Shown: positions 1 through 10,921 of the stretch, one piece after another
Position numbering within the stretch: the first letter of the stretch is position 1
How the letters are laid out: every line of letters begins with the position of its first letter
Origin: Phlebotomus papatasi
Lineage: Eukaryota > Arthropoda > Insecta > Diptera > Psychodidae
DNA length: 64,000 bases
Direction: 5' to 3'
NCBI RefSeq assembly: GCF_024763615.1
Contig: NC_077223.1
Coordinates: forward strand, 8,804,001 to 8,868,000
The notes under the pieces: model-generated
What the model was told of the DNA's origin: nothing
The model's database searches: none
What the model saw: only the letters and a program-made list of their open reading frames with translations
Program-made: the position numbers and the translations under genes

Positions 1-457
1 CTGCCACGTACTCCTTTCCTGCACTCTGCTGGGACTTTACGAGTCGCGTGGCACGATCTATGCAGACAATCAGGCAACCAGTCACCTTGGGATCCAGCGT
101 CCCGGAATGCCCGGTTTTGTTGACTTTGAGGATTCTCTTGAGCCACGCCACAACTTCATGTGAACTGGGATTGGAGGGTTTGTCTATATTGATAAAGCCC
201 GAGCTGACATAGTCTCGGATGTCTCTGTTGAGTGGTGATGCCCCAAAGGGCAGTGGCGTATAGTGATTTGTTCTCACATTGAGATGGTCAAAATTCTTCA
301 GCAAAAGTGGCCATTTGCTGGTATCCAATGTGGCCACCTTCTGAGATGGGGCTATTTGAAAATTTCCCGTACGCTGAAGCTCCCCCAGATTCTCCACTTC
401 TTCAGGTTCTTGCTTTATTCGCTTCTTTTTCTTCTCCTTCTTCACCGGAGATGCCAT
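1..457 (-). CDS. DKC1: Dyskerin (H/ACA snoRNP pseudouridine synthase), N-terminal part, runs off the window
   Basis: The first 152 codons are open from the ATG at 455-457 down to the window edge. Dyskerin (Nop60B in flies, Cbf5 in yeast) is the catalytic subunit of H/ACA ribonucleoproteins; it converts uridine to pseudouridine in rRNA and snRNA in the nucleolus. Visible are a Lys/Glu-rich N-terminus with a KKEKKKR nuclear-localisation-like run (residues 6-12), the dyskerin-like segment WPLLLKNFDHLNVRTNHYTP (48-67), GFINIDKPSNPSSHEVVAW (86-104) and the TruB-family core GHSGTLDPKVTG, whose Asp (about residue 121) is the expected catalytic aspartate. The segment KSQQSAGKEYV lies at the edge. No intron is needed in this part. 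The RNA-binding PUA domain would lie outside the window. Identity is very secure. Confidence 0.96.
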   Translation of the reverse strand, partial: MASPVKKEKKKKRIKQEPEEVENLGELQRTGNFQIAPSQKVATLDTSKWPLLLKNFDHLNVRTNHYTPLPFGASPLNRDIRDYVSSGFINIDKPSNPSSHEVVAWLKRILKVNKTGHSGTLDPKVTGCLIVCIDRATRLVKSQQSAGKEYVA

Positions 458-829
458 TTCTACAGGAAATCCCAGAGAAAGTTCAAATAAATATGAGATA
501 CCAACATTCACCGTCGATTCTATGGCATCTTGGGCACAATTTCCACAATAAATAATAGAAGATAAATAAATATTTATTACCAAAATCTTCCATTTTCTGT
601 GATAATGCACTAACACGTGTTTCCAAATGGTTGACAAAACACACGCCGGAGAGAAATGTGAGGTTATGTTATGTCTCAGGGAAATTTTTTTCAGACAGTC
701 AAAAAAACGCTGACATTTTTCAAGTCCTTTATTTAAAAAGTAACGGACGACAAAACGTAGAAGTTCAATTCAGGAAAAAATCTCTAATTCCAGACAAAAA
801 ATAAACAGGAGAGCATTAATCTGATCTCA
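458..829. other. Intergenic spacer: dyskerin 5' flank and 3' flank of the secreted-protein gene
   Basis: Both neighbours are on the minus strand, so this 372-bp spacer holds the dyskerin promoter and the 3' UTR of the upstream gene. An AATAAA polyadenylation signal on the minus strand lies at 728-733, about 100 bp past the stop codon at 830-832. No TATA box or coding potential was seen near the dyskerin start. Confidence 0.5.
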
Positions 830-3800
830 TTAGGTTAATGCTGGTCCAGATGGTACTTCAGGGAAAAATGGAGGAGGTCCAACTGGATATCCAGCTTCCT
901 GCATTAGTTGCATGGCGACCGCTAACATTTCTGTAATGCAGAATGAATATTAAAGAAAATTATATTGCATAATTTATAATAAAATATTTGTTCTTCTTAC
1001 GGCGTTATCACACTTGCACATTAAAATTTTAATTTGATTCACATTAATTGTAGCTTGTGAGCATCCAAATATGTTATTTGTGTCTTTGAGTCACTTAATA
1101 TTTTTGGTTTTTCTATTTATTGATAAAGAAGTGGACTTGGCCTGCAAAAATAAGTTTAAATTTACCTAAAGCATAAATATTTTTCACATTAAAAAATTAA
1201 AGAGAAAATCGCATTAATTTTTCGCATTAATGCTATAAATCAATTTATATCAAATTTTGCGGGCCAAGTCTACCTTTCTATCAACAAATAGATCAAATTT
1301 TGAATATAAAATGATTCAAACACACAAATTACACATTTGGACTCTCACCAGCGACAATTAATGTAAATCATATTAAAATTTTAATGTGCAAGTGTGATAA
1401 CACAGTTAGACAATATTTTACAGGGATTTTGAATGTTTTCAACTTTTAGCCAATCAGAGATCCGTGATTGGGATAATCACACCAAATATTCAATTCTCTT
1501 CACGTTTTTTAGATTGGATGGATAGATCTGGAAAGCTTTTAAAGGTTAACTCTTTCGCGTCATTAGGGTCATATATGACCCGGGGAAAAAACAATTTTTT
1601 TGACTATTTACATTAATTGAAATCTATCGGTTTGTGCACGAAATCATAATAGAAGGATGTAAGATTCTTGGCTAATTTTCTCAAGACTCCAGATATTCAG
1701 GAAAAGAAAATATTTGAGATCAAAAATCACTAATTTCGAACTTTGTGAAATGACTTTTCTTTTTCAAAATTTTTTATAATTTATTTTTTTCAGCAAAAAG
1801 TTCTTTAGAAACACAAAATAGAATATCCAAAGATTGTATATTGCATATTTCGATATAATAAACTACTCTCAATTTTCCAGAAAAGCGTGTAGAATTTTCC
1901 GGGTCATATATGACCCTATGGTCCCCAAAGGTAACAGTGTTTTCGTCCCAAATCTATAGCGAAATGTAGTTGGGACATTGTTTTTCTTCGTGAAATGCAG
2001 GTGGGACATCTTGCTCCTGGACATTTCATCTTATATCTGATGAATTATAACATATTTTGCAATATTTTAGAGTATTCTGCAAGCGTCTCATATTGTGCAA
2101 TTGTATTGTGTGTGAATAAATATGTAGATAAGTTTATTTTTGTCAAATACCACTCAAAATATTGTGACAGTGACTGTTCAAGGGATTACCAGGAAGATTC
2201 CTTGAACACCAGGAGTACAGTGTTCATCAAGACAATCCAGTTTGCCATGGTTTTGGACAAATTAGTAACTTCAAGCAAAAAAAAAAAACTCTTAAAAAGC
2301 CCGTGATATAGATTTTGAAAATGGTACGTACACTTCCCTTGAGGACAATAGGGTCATATATGACCTGGGGTTTTTCCGAGTTTTCACGCAATGGACAATT
2401 TTTTGTCCTCTCTGAACTATTATATTTGATCATAAAGCATTAGGTAAAACTCAATTTTACATGAATTCATCTGCTGAATAAAAGTGGGGCGCGAAAAAGT
2501 TAAGCCAGTTCAGCCAATCAGGAAACGCGAAGAGACTAAATTTTTAATCCCAATAAATTTCTGATTTCCTTCGCGTTTTGTGAATGGATAGAGCTTGAAA
2601 ACTTTCCAAGCTTCAGCTAATCGGAGAACGCATTTGGATTTAATATTAATCAAATATTTAATTATCATCACGTTTTTTGAATGGATAGTTTGAAAATTTT
2701 TAAAAAAGTCCTGCCAAGCAGAAAATTCGAAGGAGCTAAATATTAAGTTCCATCAAATATTTAATTCCCTTTGCGTTTTATCGTTGGATAGAGCTTTCAA
2801 AACTTTAGCCAATCGTAGAACACGATTAAACCAAATCAAATAAAATAAACTTGGAAGCTTTAAAAGCTTTCAAACGCTCAGTCAATTAGAGAAGGCTGCT
2901 ATAGTATTAAATATTAAAACCTATTGAATATTTGATTCCCTTCGTGTTTTTTGATTGGATAGAGCTTAGAAGCTCTCAAAGCTTCAGCCAATCAGAGACC
3001 GTGAAGGGACTAAATATTAAATGCGATTAAATATTTAATTCCCTTCGTGTTTTATGATTGGATAGAGCTTGAAAGTTTTCAAAGCTTTAAAAGGTTCAGC
3101 CAATCAGAGAATGCGATTGGAATAAATATTAAACCTCATTAAATTTTTATTTCCCTTTACGTTTTGTGATCGTTCAGAGCTTGAAAGCTTTTAAAGGTTT
3201 AGCCAGTTCATCCAGTCAGAAAATGCGAAGGGACTAAATATTAAAGCACATCAAATATTCAATTCCTTCGCTTTTTGTGATTGGATACATATGGAAAGGC
3301 TGGAAAGCTTTAAAAGCTTCCAAATCTTTAGCGAATCAGAGACAGCTACTGGAATAAATATTAAACCTATTAAACATATAATTCTTATATAGCTTTGTGA
3401 TCGGATAGAAAGATAGAGCTTGAAAGCTTTCAAAGGTTAAGCCTGATCATCCAATCCGAAAACGCGAAAGGACTAAATTTTAAATCCCAATAAATTTTTG
3501 ATTCACTTCGTGCTTTGTGATTGGATAGAGTTGGAAAGCTTTCAAAGCTCTCATAGATTCAGCCAATCAGAGATTGCATCTCAATTAAATATTCACCTTG
3601 AAATATTTAATTACCTTCGTGTTTTTTGAATGGATAGAGAGCTTGGAAGCTTTCCAAGTTTCAGCTAGAGAACACGAAGGGACTAAATTTTAAATCCCAA
3701 TAAATGTATTTATTTCTCTTCGAGTTTAGCGATTGGATACAGTCTGAAAGCTTTCAAAGCTTCAATCATTCAGAAAACGCAGACACTGTTATATTAAATC

Positions 3801-4744
3801 TCAATAAATATTAATTTATCTTCGCGTTTTGTGATTGGATAGACTTTGAAAGCTGTAAAAATTCTCAAAAGTTCTGCCAATCAGAGAATGCGTTTGAATT
3901 AAATATTAAATTCCATCGAATATTCAATTCTCTTTGAGTTTTGGAATTGGACACGATTTGATGAAAACTTCCAAAGCTTCAATCATTCAGAAAACGTGAA
4001 GACTAAATATTAATTCCCATCTAATATATTTAATTCCTCTTGCTTTTTATGATTGGATAATAGAGCTTGAAAGCTTTAAATGCTTTCAAAGTTTCATCCA
4101 ATCATAGAAAGCGAAGGAACTAGATTTTTTAATCCCATTCAATATTTGATTCCCTTCGCGTTTTGTGATTGGATAGAGCTTGCAAGCTTTCCAAGCTTCA
4201 GCCAATCAGGAAACGCGTAGGGACTAAATATTAAATCCCATTAAACATTAAATTCCCTTTGCATTTTATGATTGGGTAGATCTTGAAAGTTGTAAAAGCT
4301 CTCAAAAGTTGAGCCAATCAGAGAACGCAATTGGATCAAATATTTAATTTCCTTTGCGTTTTATGTTTCCTTTACGTTTCGTGTTTTTCGATTGGATAGA
4401 TTTAAAGCTCTGAAAGCTTCAGCCAATCAGAGACCGCGAAGGGACTGAATATTAAATGCGATCAAATATTTAATTCCCTTTGCGTTTTATGATTGGTTAG
4501 AGCTTGAAAGCTTTAAAATCTTCAGCCAATCAGAGAACACGAAGCAATTAAAATGTTTTATATGGGCTAAATTATCAAACTCACCAATAAGTTTGGCATA
4601 TTGTGGATTATTCATGATCCCATCAGGTGCCTCTGCATCGACCTCAGCTTCTACAGTACTGCAGCAAACTTCTGCTTCCTCTTCAGATAAAACACCCACA
4701 AACACAAATCCCAAAAGAACGAAGAAAGTAAAAATTCCAGACAT
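830..4744 (-). CDS. Small secreted protein of 86 residues, unrecognised family, two exons
   Basis: Exon 1 is 4585-4744 and exon 2 is 830-930; together 261 nt, 86 codons plus stop. The donor (ATTG|GTGAGT) and acceptor (TTACAG|AAATG) are good and the phase fits (G|AA gives Glu). Residues 1-20 form a signal peptide (MSGIFTFFVLLGFVFVGVLS). The mature part starts with an acidic stretch containing a Cys-Cys pair (EEEAEVCCSTVEAEVDAEAP), continues with NNPQYAKLIEMLAVAMQLM, probably an amphipathic helix, and ends Pro-rich (GYPVGPPPFFPEVPSGPALT). A TATA box 50 bp upstream and a minus-strand AATAAA at 728-733 support a real, short transcript. The 3.6 kb intron is filled by a hairpin array and two transposon-like insertions. 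I recognise no family; an insect haemolymph, cuticle or gland peptide is possible but not shown. Confidence 0.72.
1000..1405. mobile_element. PIF/Harbinger-like MITE, 406 bp, TTA target duplication
   Basis: The ends are inverted repeats of about 34 bp: left CGGCGTTATCACACTTGCAC, continuing ATTAAAATTTTAAT; the right end reads the same on the other strand apart from the outer bases (CTGTG). Both sides carry TTA (997-999 and 1406-1408), the usual PIF/Harbinger target site. The interior is also partly palindromic and non-coding. The same TTATCACAC terminus occurs at 19648-20702 and 31565-32733. Confidence 0.75.
1420..4560. repeat. Array of about twenty CCAAT/ATTGG hairpin units inside an intron
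   Basis: A module of about 100-120 bp recurs some twenty times, split once by the insertion at 1546-2503. Each unit has a GATTGGATAGAGCTTGAAAG arm, a GAAAGCTTTC palindrome, CAGCCAATCAGAGAACGCGA, then AAATATTAAAT(C)CC and TTAATTCCCTTCGCGTTTT before the next ATTGG. CCAATC...GCGAAGGGA and TCCCTTCGCG...GATTGG are complementary, so every unit can fold. Arms are imperfect and diverged, pointing to an old array. It occupies most of the intron of the secreted-protein gene. Confidence 0.85.
1546..2503. mobile_element. TTAA-flanked piggyBac-like element inserted in the hairpin array
   Basis: The element is bounded by TTAA at 1546-1549 and 2500-2503. Termini are TTAACTCTTTCGCGTC on the left and, inverted, TTAACTTTTTCGCGCC on the right. 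Three copies of TCATATATGACC (near 1570, 1903 and 2353) are internal repeats. Removing the insert restores ...AAAGGTTAAGCCAGTTC..., which matches other array units. No convincing transposase frame remains; the 103-codon open frame at 1995-2306 has no recognisable domain. Confidence 0.7.
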
Positions 4745-4794
4745 TTTCGAACGACTTTCGTAATCTTTCTGCCAATTTCCTCACTCTAATCCAC

Positions 4795-4802
4795 CTTTTA
4801 TA
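4795..4802 (-). promoter_or_regulatory. TATA box of the small secreted-protein gene
   Basis: TATAAAAG on the minus strand, followed by GTGG. Its position predicts transcription starting near 4765, giving a 5' UTR of about 20 nt before the ATG at 4744. This supports the gene call and suggests regulated, tissue-specific expression. Confidence 0.7.
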
Positions 4803-5575
4803 CACCTCAAATGCTGAAAATTTGCAAAATTTCCACTGAATCATCCAAATCACCTCGATCTCTTTCAATTGTGTCTCCCAGAAAAGCGACCCCGATATTC
4901 CCACCAAAACACAGCCCCAGTCAGTTAAATATTTTTCTCTCTCTTGTTTTCTTTTTTTTTATTCATCCAGACAACAGATTACACAATTTTTTGTCCTTTC
5001 TTCACAATTATTTACCTTTTTTTTTTAAATTCTTTCCAAAATGAAAAGAAAAAAAATATTCACCTAATTTCAACTCGATTCATATTAGTTTTTCTTTTTT
5101 TTTTTTTTGCTTGAACTCGAGTTCACAAACTCTCGTCCAAGTACGGAAAAATACATATTACACTTTTTTTTGCCCCGCAATTTTCCAAATGGAAAGAAAT
5201 TCTTTTATTGAATTTTGGGACAAGCACAAGAATAGGCCTCATTTCCTATTTCACGCACAATATATCCATTCTCCTCGATCCCAAGGATCATTATACAATT
5301 TTTTAAACAATTCATCTAAATTTGTTTTTCTTTTTACTTAAATACTCATTTATTAGAAGTATATGTGTCTTATTTTGTTTGCAGAGAGAATATCAATGCT
5401 GTATGATGTTTCTATTTATTTTATTTTTGCACAAAAATAGTCACAGATGTTTAATTAGAGAGAAGTTAGGAAGAGTGGATGATATTCCCAAGAGCACATT
5501 AATTTATTGTTAGATGTCTTTTCAAGTCTTTTTCTAAATAAATGTTCTTTAATCTTTCCGTACAGAAGTACCTAG

Positions 5576-5968
5576 ATCTTGAAAAATTCGAAAATCTATT
5601 TGAAGATCCAAAAAAGAGACTTTCTTAGTTTTAGATAATTCCGCAAGGTGGCTGAGATACATCCTGTTCGAATTTCGAAGTGCTCAAGTGTCAAAATGTA
5701 TCGGTCTTCACATTTTTGTGAGGAAAAAAACTGAACAACAACGTTTACTGTTCTTGTCCCATTATGCAATCACCCCATAATCACTGAGTAACTCTTTTAC
5801 CAGCTTTTTAGTGTGATATTTGATAAATTTTCCCCAACTTGTTCGAAAATTTAGTATGAAAATTCGAAATTGAATTTGAATTCTTCTAACTTCAACGACT
5901 TTTTGTGCAAATAGAGTTTCATTTACCTTTCATCCAAGACACTATTGGAGAATCAAAATCTACTTGTG
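5576..5968 (+). repeat. Diverged direct repeat, copy 1 (partner 8797-9194)
   Basis: From ATCTTGAAAAATTCGAAAAT to AATCAAAATCTACTTGTG this segment matches 8797-9194 closely, with scattered substitutions and small indels. It includes AGATCCAAAAAAGAGACTTT and CCGCAAGGTGGCTGAG. No open frame is shared, so it looks like a non-coding repeat of unknown class or a local duplication. Confidence 0.7.
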
Positions 5969-7027
5969 ATCGGGCTCAATATGTGCATTTGAAGATTTTC
6001 TTCTTTAAGATTATTTTGTTGCGTTCAGTTTTTTTTGCTCTGTGATCGTTTTTTTTTTTCCTTTTTAAAATAAATGTGATGCAAATTTAAGATTACCCAA
6101 GACATCCTACAAAGGGACTTAGTAAAAAAAATTGCACTCACAGCCGGAGATTTGTTTTTTTACAGTGTCTCTGCTAAAAGATGTTCGAAAAGTTCAAACT
6201 AAATTTCGAATTTACACATTAAATTTTTCGATCAAGGCTATGAAAAAATGTTAAATTCTAAACTAAGAAGCTGTTAAAAAATTTATAATGGGATCAAATA
6301 TGAGCCTCGTTTGTGCGACTTTCCTCATAAAGAGAAGATTGACACCGTTAAGAATAGATACACTGAGAAATTTCGAACAGTAAATTCCGAGCATTAACCG
6401 ATCTTAGATTAATTTAAATCCTGGCAGTGAATAACACAAATTTGTCTGCTCAGAACCAAAGTGTTATTGTATCTTTCACATCAGAAGGTGTCTCGGATGA
6501 AAGATGTTCGAAAATTCAAACTGAATTTTCGTACTATGTTTTTAATAATTTATAAACGAAATTAAAAACGTATGAAAGATATTGCTCATTTATTGAGGCA
6601 GGAATATTATCAATTTCGTTGCTTTGGTTTTCTAAACCGAATTGATACATTTCGAAATTCGAACAAGAAATAATATCACTCATTCGAAATTACAGGAGTT
6701 AACTCGATTTTTCGGTTTTGATGTACTTAGGTTTGAAAGGAAAATTATTCAATTTTGAGATAAATACGGTAAGAAGAGCAACTTCCGAACGTGACAGAGC
6801 CTTCAAATGGTTCTGTTCGGCAATAATCTTTCGAAGAGACAAAGCCACTCTAAAACTAAGCCAAACCTATTCGAAAATCGACTGGTGAAAGTACAAATTC
6901 ACATTATTTGCAGCTTCAGCGCTGGCAGTTTGTCCATTTCGAATTTTCGGTATTTTTGACACTTCATGAATTTTGTGAAGTTTTGTGGAATTTCAGTATG
7001 ACAGAACGTTTGAATTTCATTAAAATA

Positions 7028-7250
7028 CAGTAGACTCTCTCTCAATCGTCTCGGCGAAAAATTTTGTTGACAATTTTCACGTTTAATTATGAAGCTAATT
7101 CGCTCAAATTCGCTGTAGTTCTTCCTATTTTGTCGTGATTCTTTATAATTGAGCGCTTTTTGTGGAATTTACAAAGGCTTTGATGCCCAAATCTATCGAT
7201 AAACTGGATGACATTTTGCCCCAAATGCCCAATTGAGAGAGAGTCTACTG
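7028..7250. mobile_element. pogo/Tigger-like MITE, 223 bp, TA target
   Basis: Inverted ends CAGTAGACTCTCTCTCAATC and the complement of TTGAGAGAGAGTCTACTG, flanked by TA on both sides (7026-7027, 7251-7252). A close relative is at 19029-19263; 55015-55343 and 42277-42601 share the CAGTAGA(C/G)TCTC terminus. Confidence 0.75.
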
Positions 7251-8004
7251 TACATCTAATTTGAACATTTCTTTGATATAGATGACATTTCCTCATCTGT
7301 GGAACAATATTTTCAAAAATATAACGGAATTCATGTGAAATGCACTTTGCCTAAGTTATGAAAAATTACTTTAGGGAATATATCAGTGTAATTTATTGTG
7401 AAATAAATGGAATTTGTTGAGGAAGTTAATATGATTATTTTGAGGAAACACCAGAGAAAAATGGTTCTAATTCAGACTCCACGCAAAACTTTCTTCACAT
7501 ATCCGCAAATGTGACATTTTGAATTCAATCGTAGTCGTTCAAATTTGAGGAACTCTACTGTAAATGCCCTTTTCATGAATTTATTCAATTTGTGTAACAC
7601 GTCACAGGTTTTTTCGTTATGCACTACACCTCAACTGGAGAGAGAGAGCTCTCAAATCGGGAAGATTCTTACTGAACGTAAGGAACATTGCATTTTTTTC
7701 TTTTTATTTTGACGCAAAAATTCTCTTTTATAAACTATTAGGGGCAGATGGTCGACTTCTGAAGAAGAAATTATATTCAGTATAGAGATTTTTTTCTGAG
7801 GTATCCAGAAAAATGCAATGTTCGATGGCTGGTGCTAATGCGTTCGGAAGCTGAGTACCTACCACAACTTTAAAGTGAAAGGACGCAGAAATGATTTTCT
7901 TCGGCTATTTTTATAAAACAGAAGCATAACTCATACAGGTTGTTCTTTTGTTACGATTGCTCCAGAAAAATGGGCCCATTATTTGGAAGTATACAAGGGT
8001 ATTA

Positions 8005-8220
8005 GGGGAAAGTGCTCTCCCTTCGAACGTTCATTCCTTCGAATAATGTGAATTTCTTTTGTTTTTCCTAAGAGATTTACACCTAATTATCACGGAATTA
8101 TCAACAGTCGATGATAAGCCACCTAATATTTAATAGAAATGTGTAAATTTCATAGGAAAACTAAAAGAAAATTGACATTATTCGAAGGTATGAACGTTTG
8201 AATGGAGAGTACTTTCCCCT
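8005..8220. mobile_element. Fold-back MITE (GGGGAAAGT ends), 216 bp, TA target
   Basis: Ends GGGGAAAGTGCTCTCC...GGAGAGTACTTTCCCC between TA dinucleotides; the arms continue (CCTTCGAACGTTCAT paired with TGAACGTTTGAA), so almost the whole element folds on itself. The same family is at 16490-16668; 42116-42642 has related ends. Confidence 0.75.
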
Positions 8221-8593
8221 AATACTGTTTTATTCTTCTGTAACAAATTAGATTATATTAATGCTAAAAAGGTTAAGTAAAAATTTAGTTTTAGTCAAAT
8301 TTATTAAAGAAATTATTTTAAATGGAAAAAGAGTGAAATTGTCTTGGCAAAGAGAACATTAAGAAGTTGTGAAATATCTTGAATTTTGACATTGTCTGGT
8401 GTAAAGTAAATTTTAATTTCTTATCATTTATTAGTTTTTTTTTTCTGGTTAAAATGGATATTTATATTGGCCACTTTGAGCTAAGTGATAAACACTTTAT
8501 ATTCTTTTAAAATCGCTCAGAATGAATTATTCACTTGATTCTCACAATTTATTTCAAATATTCGAAATTTATTTGAATTTTCGAACAATGACT

Positions 8594-9383
8594 TTACCTT
8601 TTAGCCAAGACACTTTCAAATAACCAAACTGTGACTGCGAACCGATGGATTTGAATATGTTTTCTTCTTTTTTGAGTTCTGTGAGATATTTTTTGAGTTT
8701 CATCCATTTTTTTTAAGATAATTTATTGATTAGCAGTTTATGAGTTTCATGGAGCTTTTCTTGGCTATGGACCTGATTCTTACCATTCACAAGTAAATCT
8801 TGAAAAATTCGAAAATCTATTTGAAGATCCAAAAAAGAGACTTTCTTACTTCTTGATAATTCCGCAAGGTGGCTGAGGTACATCCTGTTCGAATTTCGAA
8901 GTGCTCAAGTGTCGAAATTCACATTGTCGGTCTTCACATTGTTGTGAGGAAAAAACAGAACAATGATGCTTACTGTTCTTGCCCCAGTATTTAAATCACT
9001 CCATAATCACTGAGTAACTCTTTTGCCAGCTTTTTTGTCTGACATTTGATAAATTTTCCCCACCTTGTTCGAAAATTTAGTATGAAAATTTAAAATTGAA
9101 TTTTAATTCTTCGAAATTCAACTACTTTTTGTGCAAATAGAGCTCCATTTACCTTTCATCCAAGACACTATTAGAGAATCAAAATCTACTTGTGTTTGAG
9201 ATCATTACCTTTTAGCCAAGACACTTTCAAATAACCAAACTGTGACTGCGAATCGATGGATTTGAATATGTTTTCTTCTTTTTTGAGTTCTGTGAGATAT
9301 TTTTTGGGTTTCATCCATTTTTTTAAAGATAATTTATTGATTAATAGTTTATGAGTTTCATGGAACTTTTCTTGGCTATATGG
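8594..9383 (+). repeat. Duplicated segments: copy 2 of the 5576 repeat plus a 180-bp pair
   Basis: 8797-9194 repeats 5576-5968. It is flanked by two near-identical copies of another segment (8594-8770 and 9205-9383, both starting TTACCTTTTAGCCAAGACAC and ending TTCTTGGCTAT). The arrangement X-Y-X suggests tandem duplication or recombination between repeats. A 107-codon minus-strand open frame (9186-9509) lies mostly in repeat X and has no domain I recognise. Confidence 0.65.
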
Positions 9384-9642
9384 CCCTGATTTAGTCCGAC
9401 AGCCAAGACGTAAAAAGGAAGAAGAAGATGGAGTTTTTCTGATACCGATCCGGAAACTTTCACACAATATTTTGAACTTTTGCGGATTTTTTTTATTTGT
9501 GTTTTTCAAAATTACTTAGAACATTTCATCGAGTTTTATGATGTTTTACTGTAGTTTATCTAATTTATTATCAAACTGTATATTTTTCTCATATTTCGCG
9601 GATTTTTTGAAAGTCTTTTTCTATTTTGTGTTTTAAGACTTA

Positions 9643-10176
9643 GGCTGCTATTCTGCCATCTTTATAATTTTATAACTGAGCAAGATCCATGAAATTTGGT
9701 ATTCTCACAGAAAAAATATAAAGTTCTAAAATATTAGTACTCTCCAAATATTTTAGACCTTGTTGTAAAGTCTCCAACAAAATTTTCAAATTACCATATT
9801 ATATATCCAAGAATTTATCAATTCATCCAAAAATTCTTTGACAGTTCCATACATTTTCCTGTACGATCCAAGGAAAGTTTAGAGATCCTTTTAAATTGTG
9901 TAAAGTGAAAGTTTTGTCAAGGTTGAATTGAATATAATTACCTTTAAAAATATTTTAATGGTTTTTTCGTGAAAAATAACAAACCACTGTAAACACACAG
10001 TGTCAAATAATTCCGCAGATGGCACTGCACGATAAGTCTCCAAATTTTTTATATCTTGTTCAATTTTTGCTATAAAATTTCTTGGCGGCAGAATTGCTCA
10101 ACCTTGGATTGACTCTAACAAGAATTCCAAATTCCGCAAAATCTTACAAAATTATAAAGATGGCAGAATAGCAGCC
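9643..10176. mobile_element. MITE with 29-bp inverted ends and TTA duplication, 534 bp
   Basis: Left end GGCTGCTATTCTGCCATCTT (continuing TATAATTTT); the right end is its near-perfect complement. TTA flanks both sides (9640-9642, 10177-10179). The interior is AT-rich and non-coding. Target site and structure fit PIF/Harbinger-type MITEs, but the terminus differs from the TTATCACAC family. Confidence 0.75.
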
Positions 10177-10921
10177 TTAATCTTTATTTTCAAAAATATT
10201 TTTTTCTTGTACTTTCTCGGGCATTGTAAATTTTTTGAAAATGTTTTTCGGATTTTTAAGAGGTTTCTCAAAAAAAATTATTATTATCAAGTGCTTCGGG
10301 TTCTCTGAAACATTCTCCCATTCTTCGGAAAATAGACACAGGACAGGATTTACCATTCTTAAAGAAATCTCTTATTGCTATCGCATTCAAAGAGTGAGCA
10401 ATAAATTCATTTCATATTTTGCCACTGTTGGAACTATATTTAATGAAACTTTATTTAATTTTTCTCTTAACGAAACTTGATTAAATTCTAGTTCATTTAC
10501 CAAGGTCTTAAAAATTTAATTTGTCTAATAAATCATCTGTCAATGCGATAGAGATTGATTGAATTCCTGGCTGATGGAATTCAAACAAAAATCTGATAAA
10601 TAAAATGCAAAAAAGAAAAATTAGCGCTATTTTTTGCGTGTTGAGAGTCAGTCAGAAAAAAAATAATGGCTTTGTTTATTTTCTCAATAAATAATAACTT
10701 AATTAATTTCTCTGCAACATTAATTAAATGGAATATCACCCGGAGTGTTAATAAATGTTTCATTTAAACTTCCTACCTTCTCTGTAAATTCCCTTGGGAA
10801 TTTCTTCTCTCTCTCTCGGTGTCCTGCTTCAAGTCTTTCCTTAAAGTCTAGTGATATTGATCTCAGGTCGTACACGCGAAAAGCTCATATACTTCTCTCT
10901 CTCTCCGTTCTTCCCTCTGGC

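Larger units (their letters stand above)
4803..10921. other. Gene-free, AT-rich, repeat-laden spacer
   Basis: No spliceable gene was found between the TATA box of the secreted-protein gene and the stop of the ArfGAP gene. Open frames are short, AT-driven and without recognisable domains. The region holds duplicated segments (5576-5968 with 8797-9194; 8594-8770 with 9205-9383) and three terminal-inverted-repeat elements listed separately. Much of it is rich in TTCGAA-type motifs. Confidence 0.6.

Noticed and set aside
1995..2306. 103-codon open frame as a piggyBac transposase remnant
   Set aside because: No transposase motif is readable, and it is AT-driven.
1420..4560. A CRISPR array
   Set aside because: Repeats are long, diverged and palindromic with no unique spacers, and the genome is eukaryotic.
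9186..9509. 107-codon minus-strand open frame as a gene
   Set aside because: Sits mostly in a duplicated non-coding repeat, and the second copy (8594-8770) does not keep the frame.
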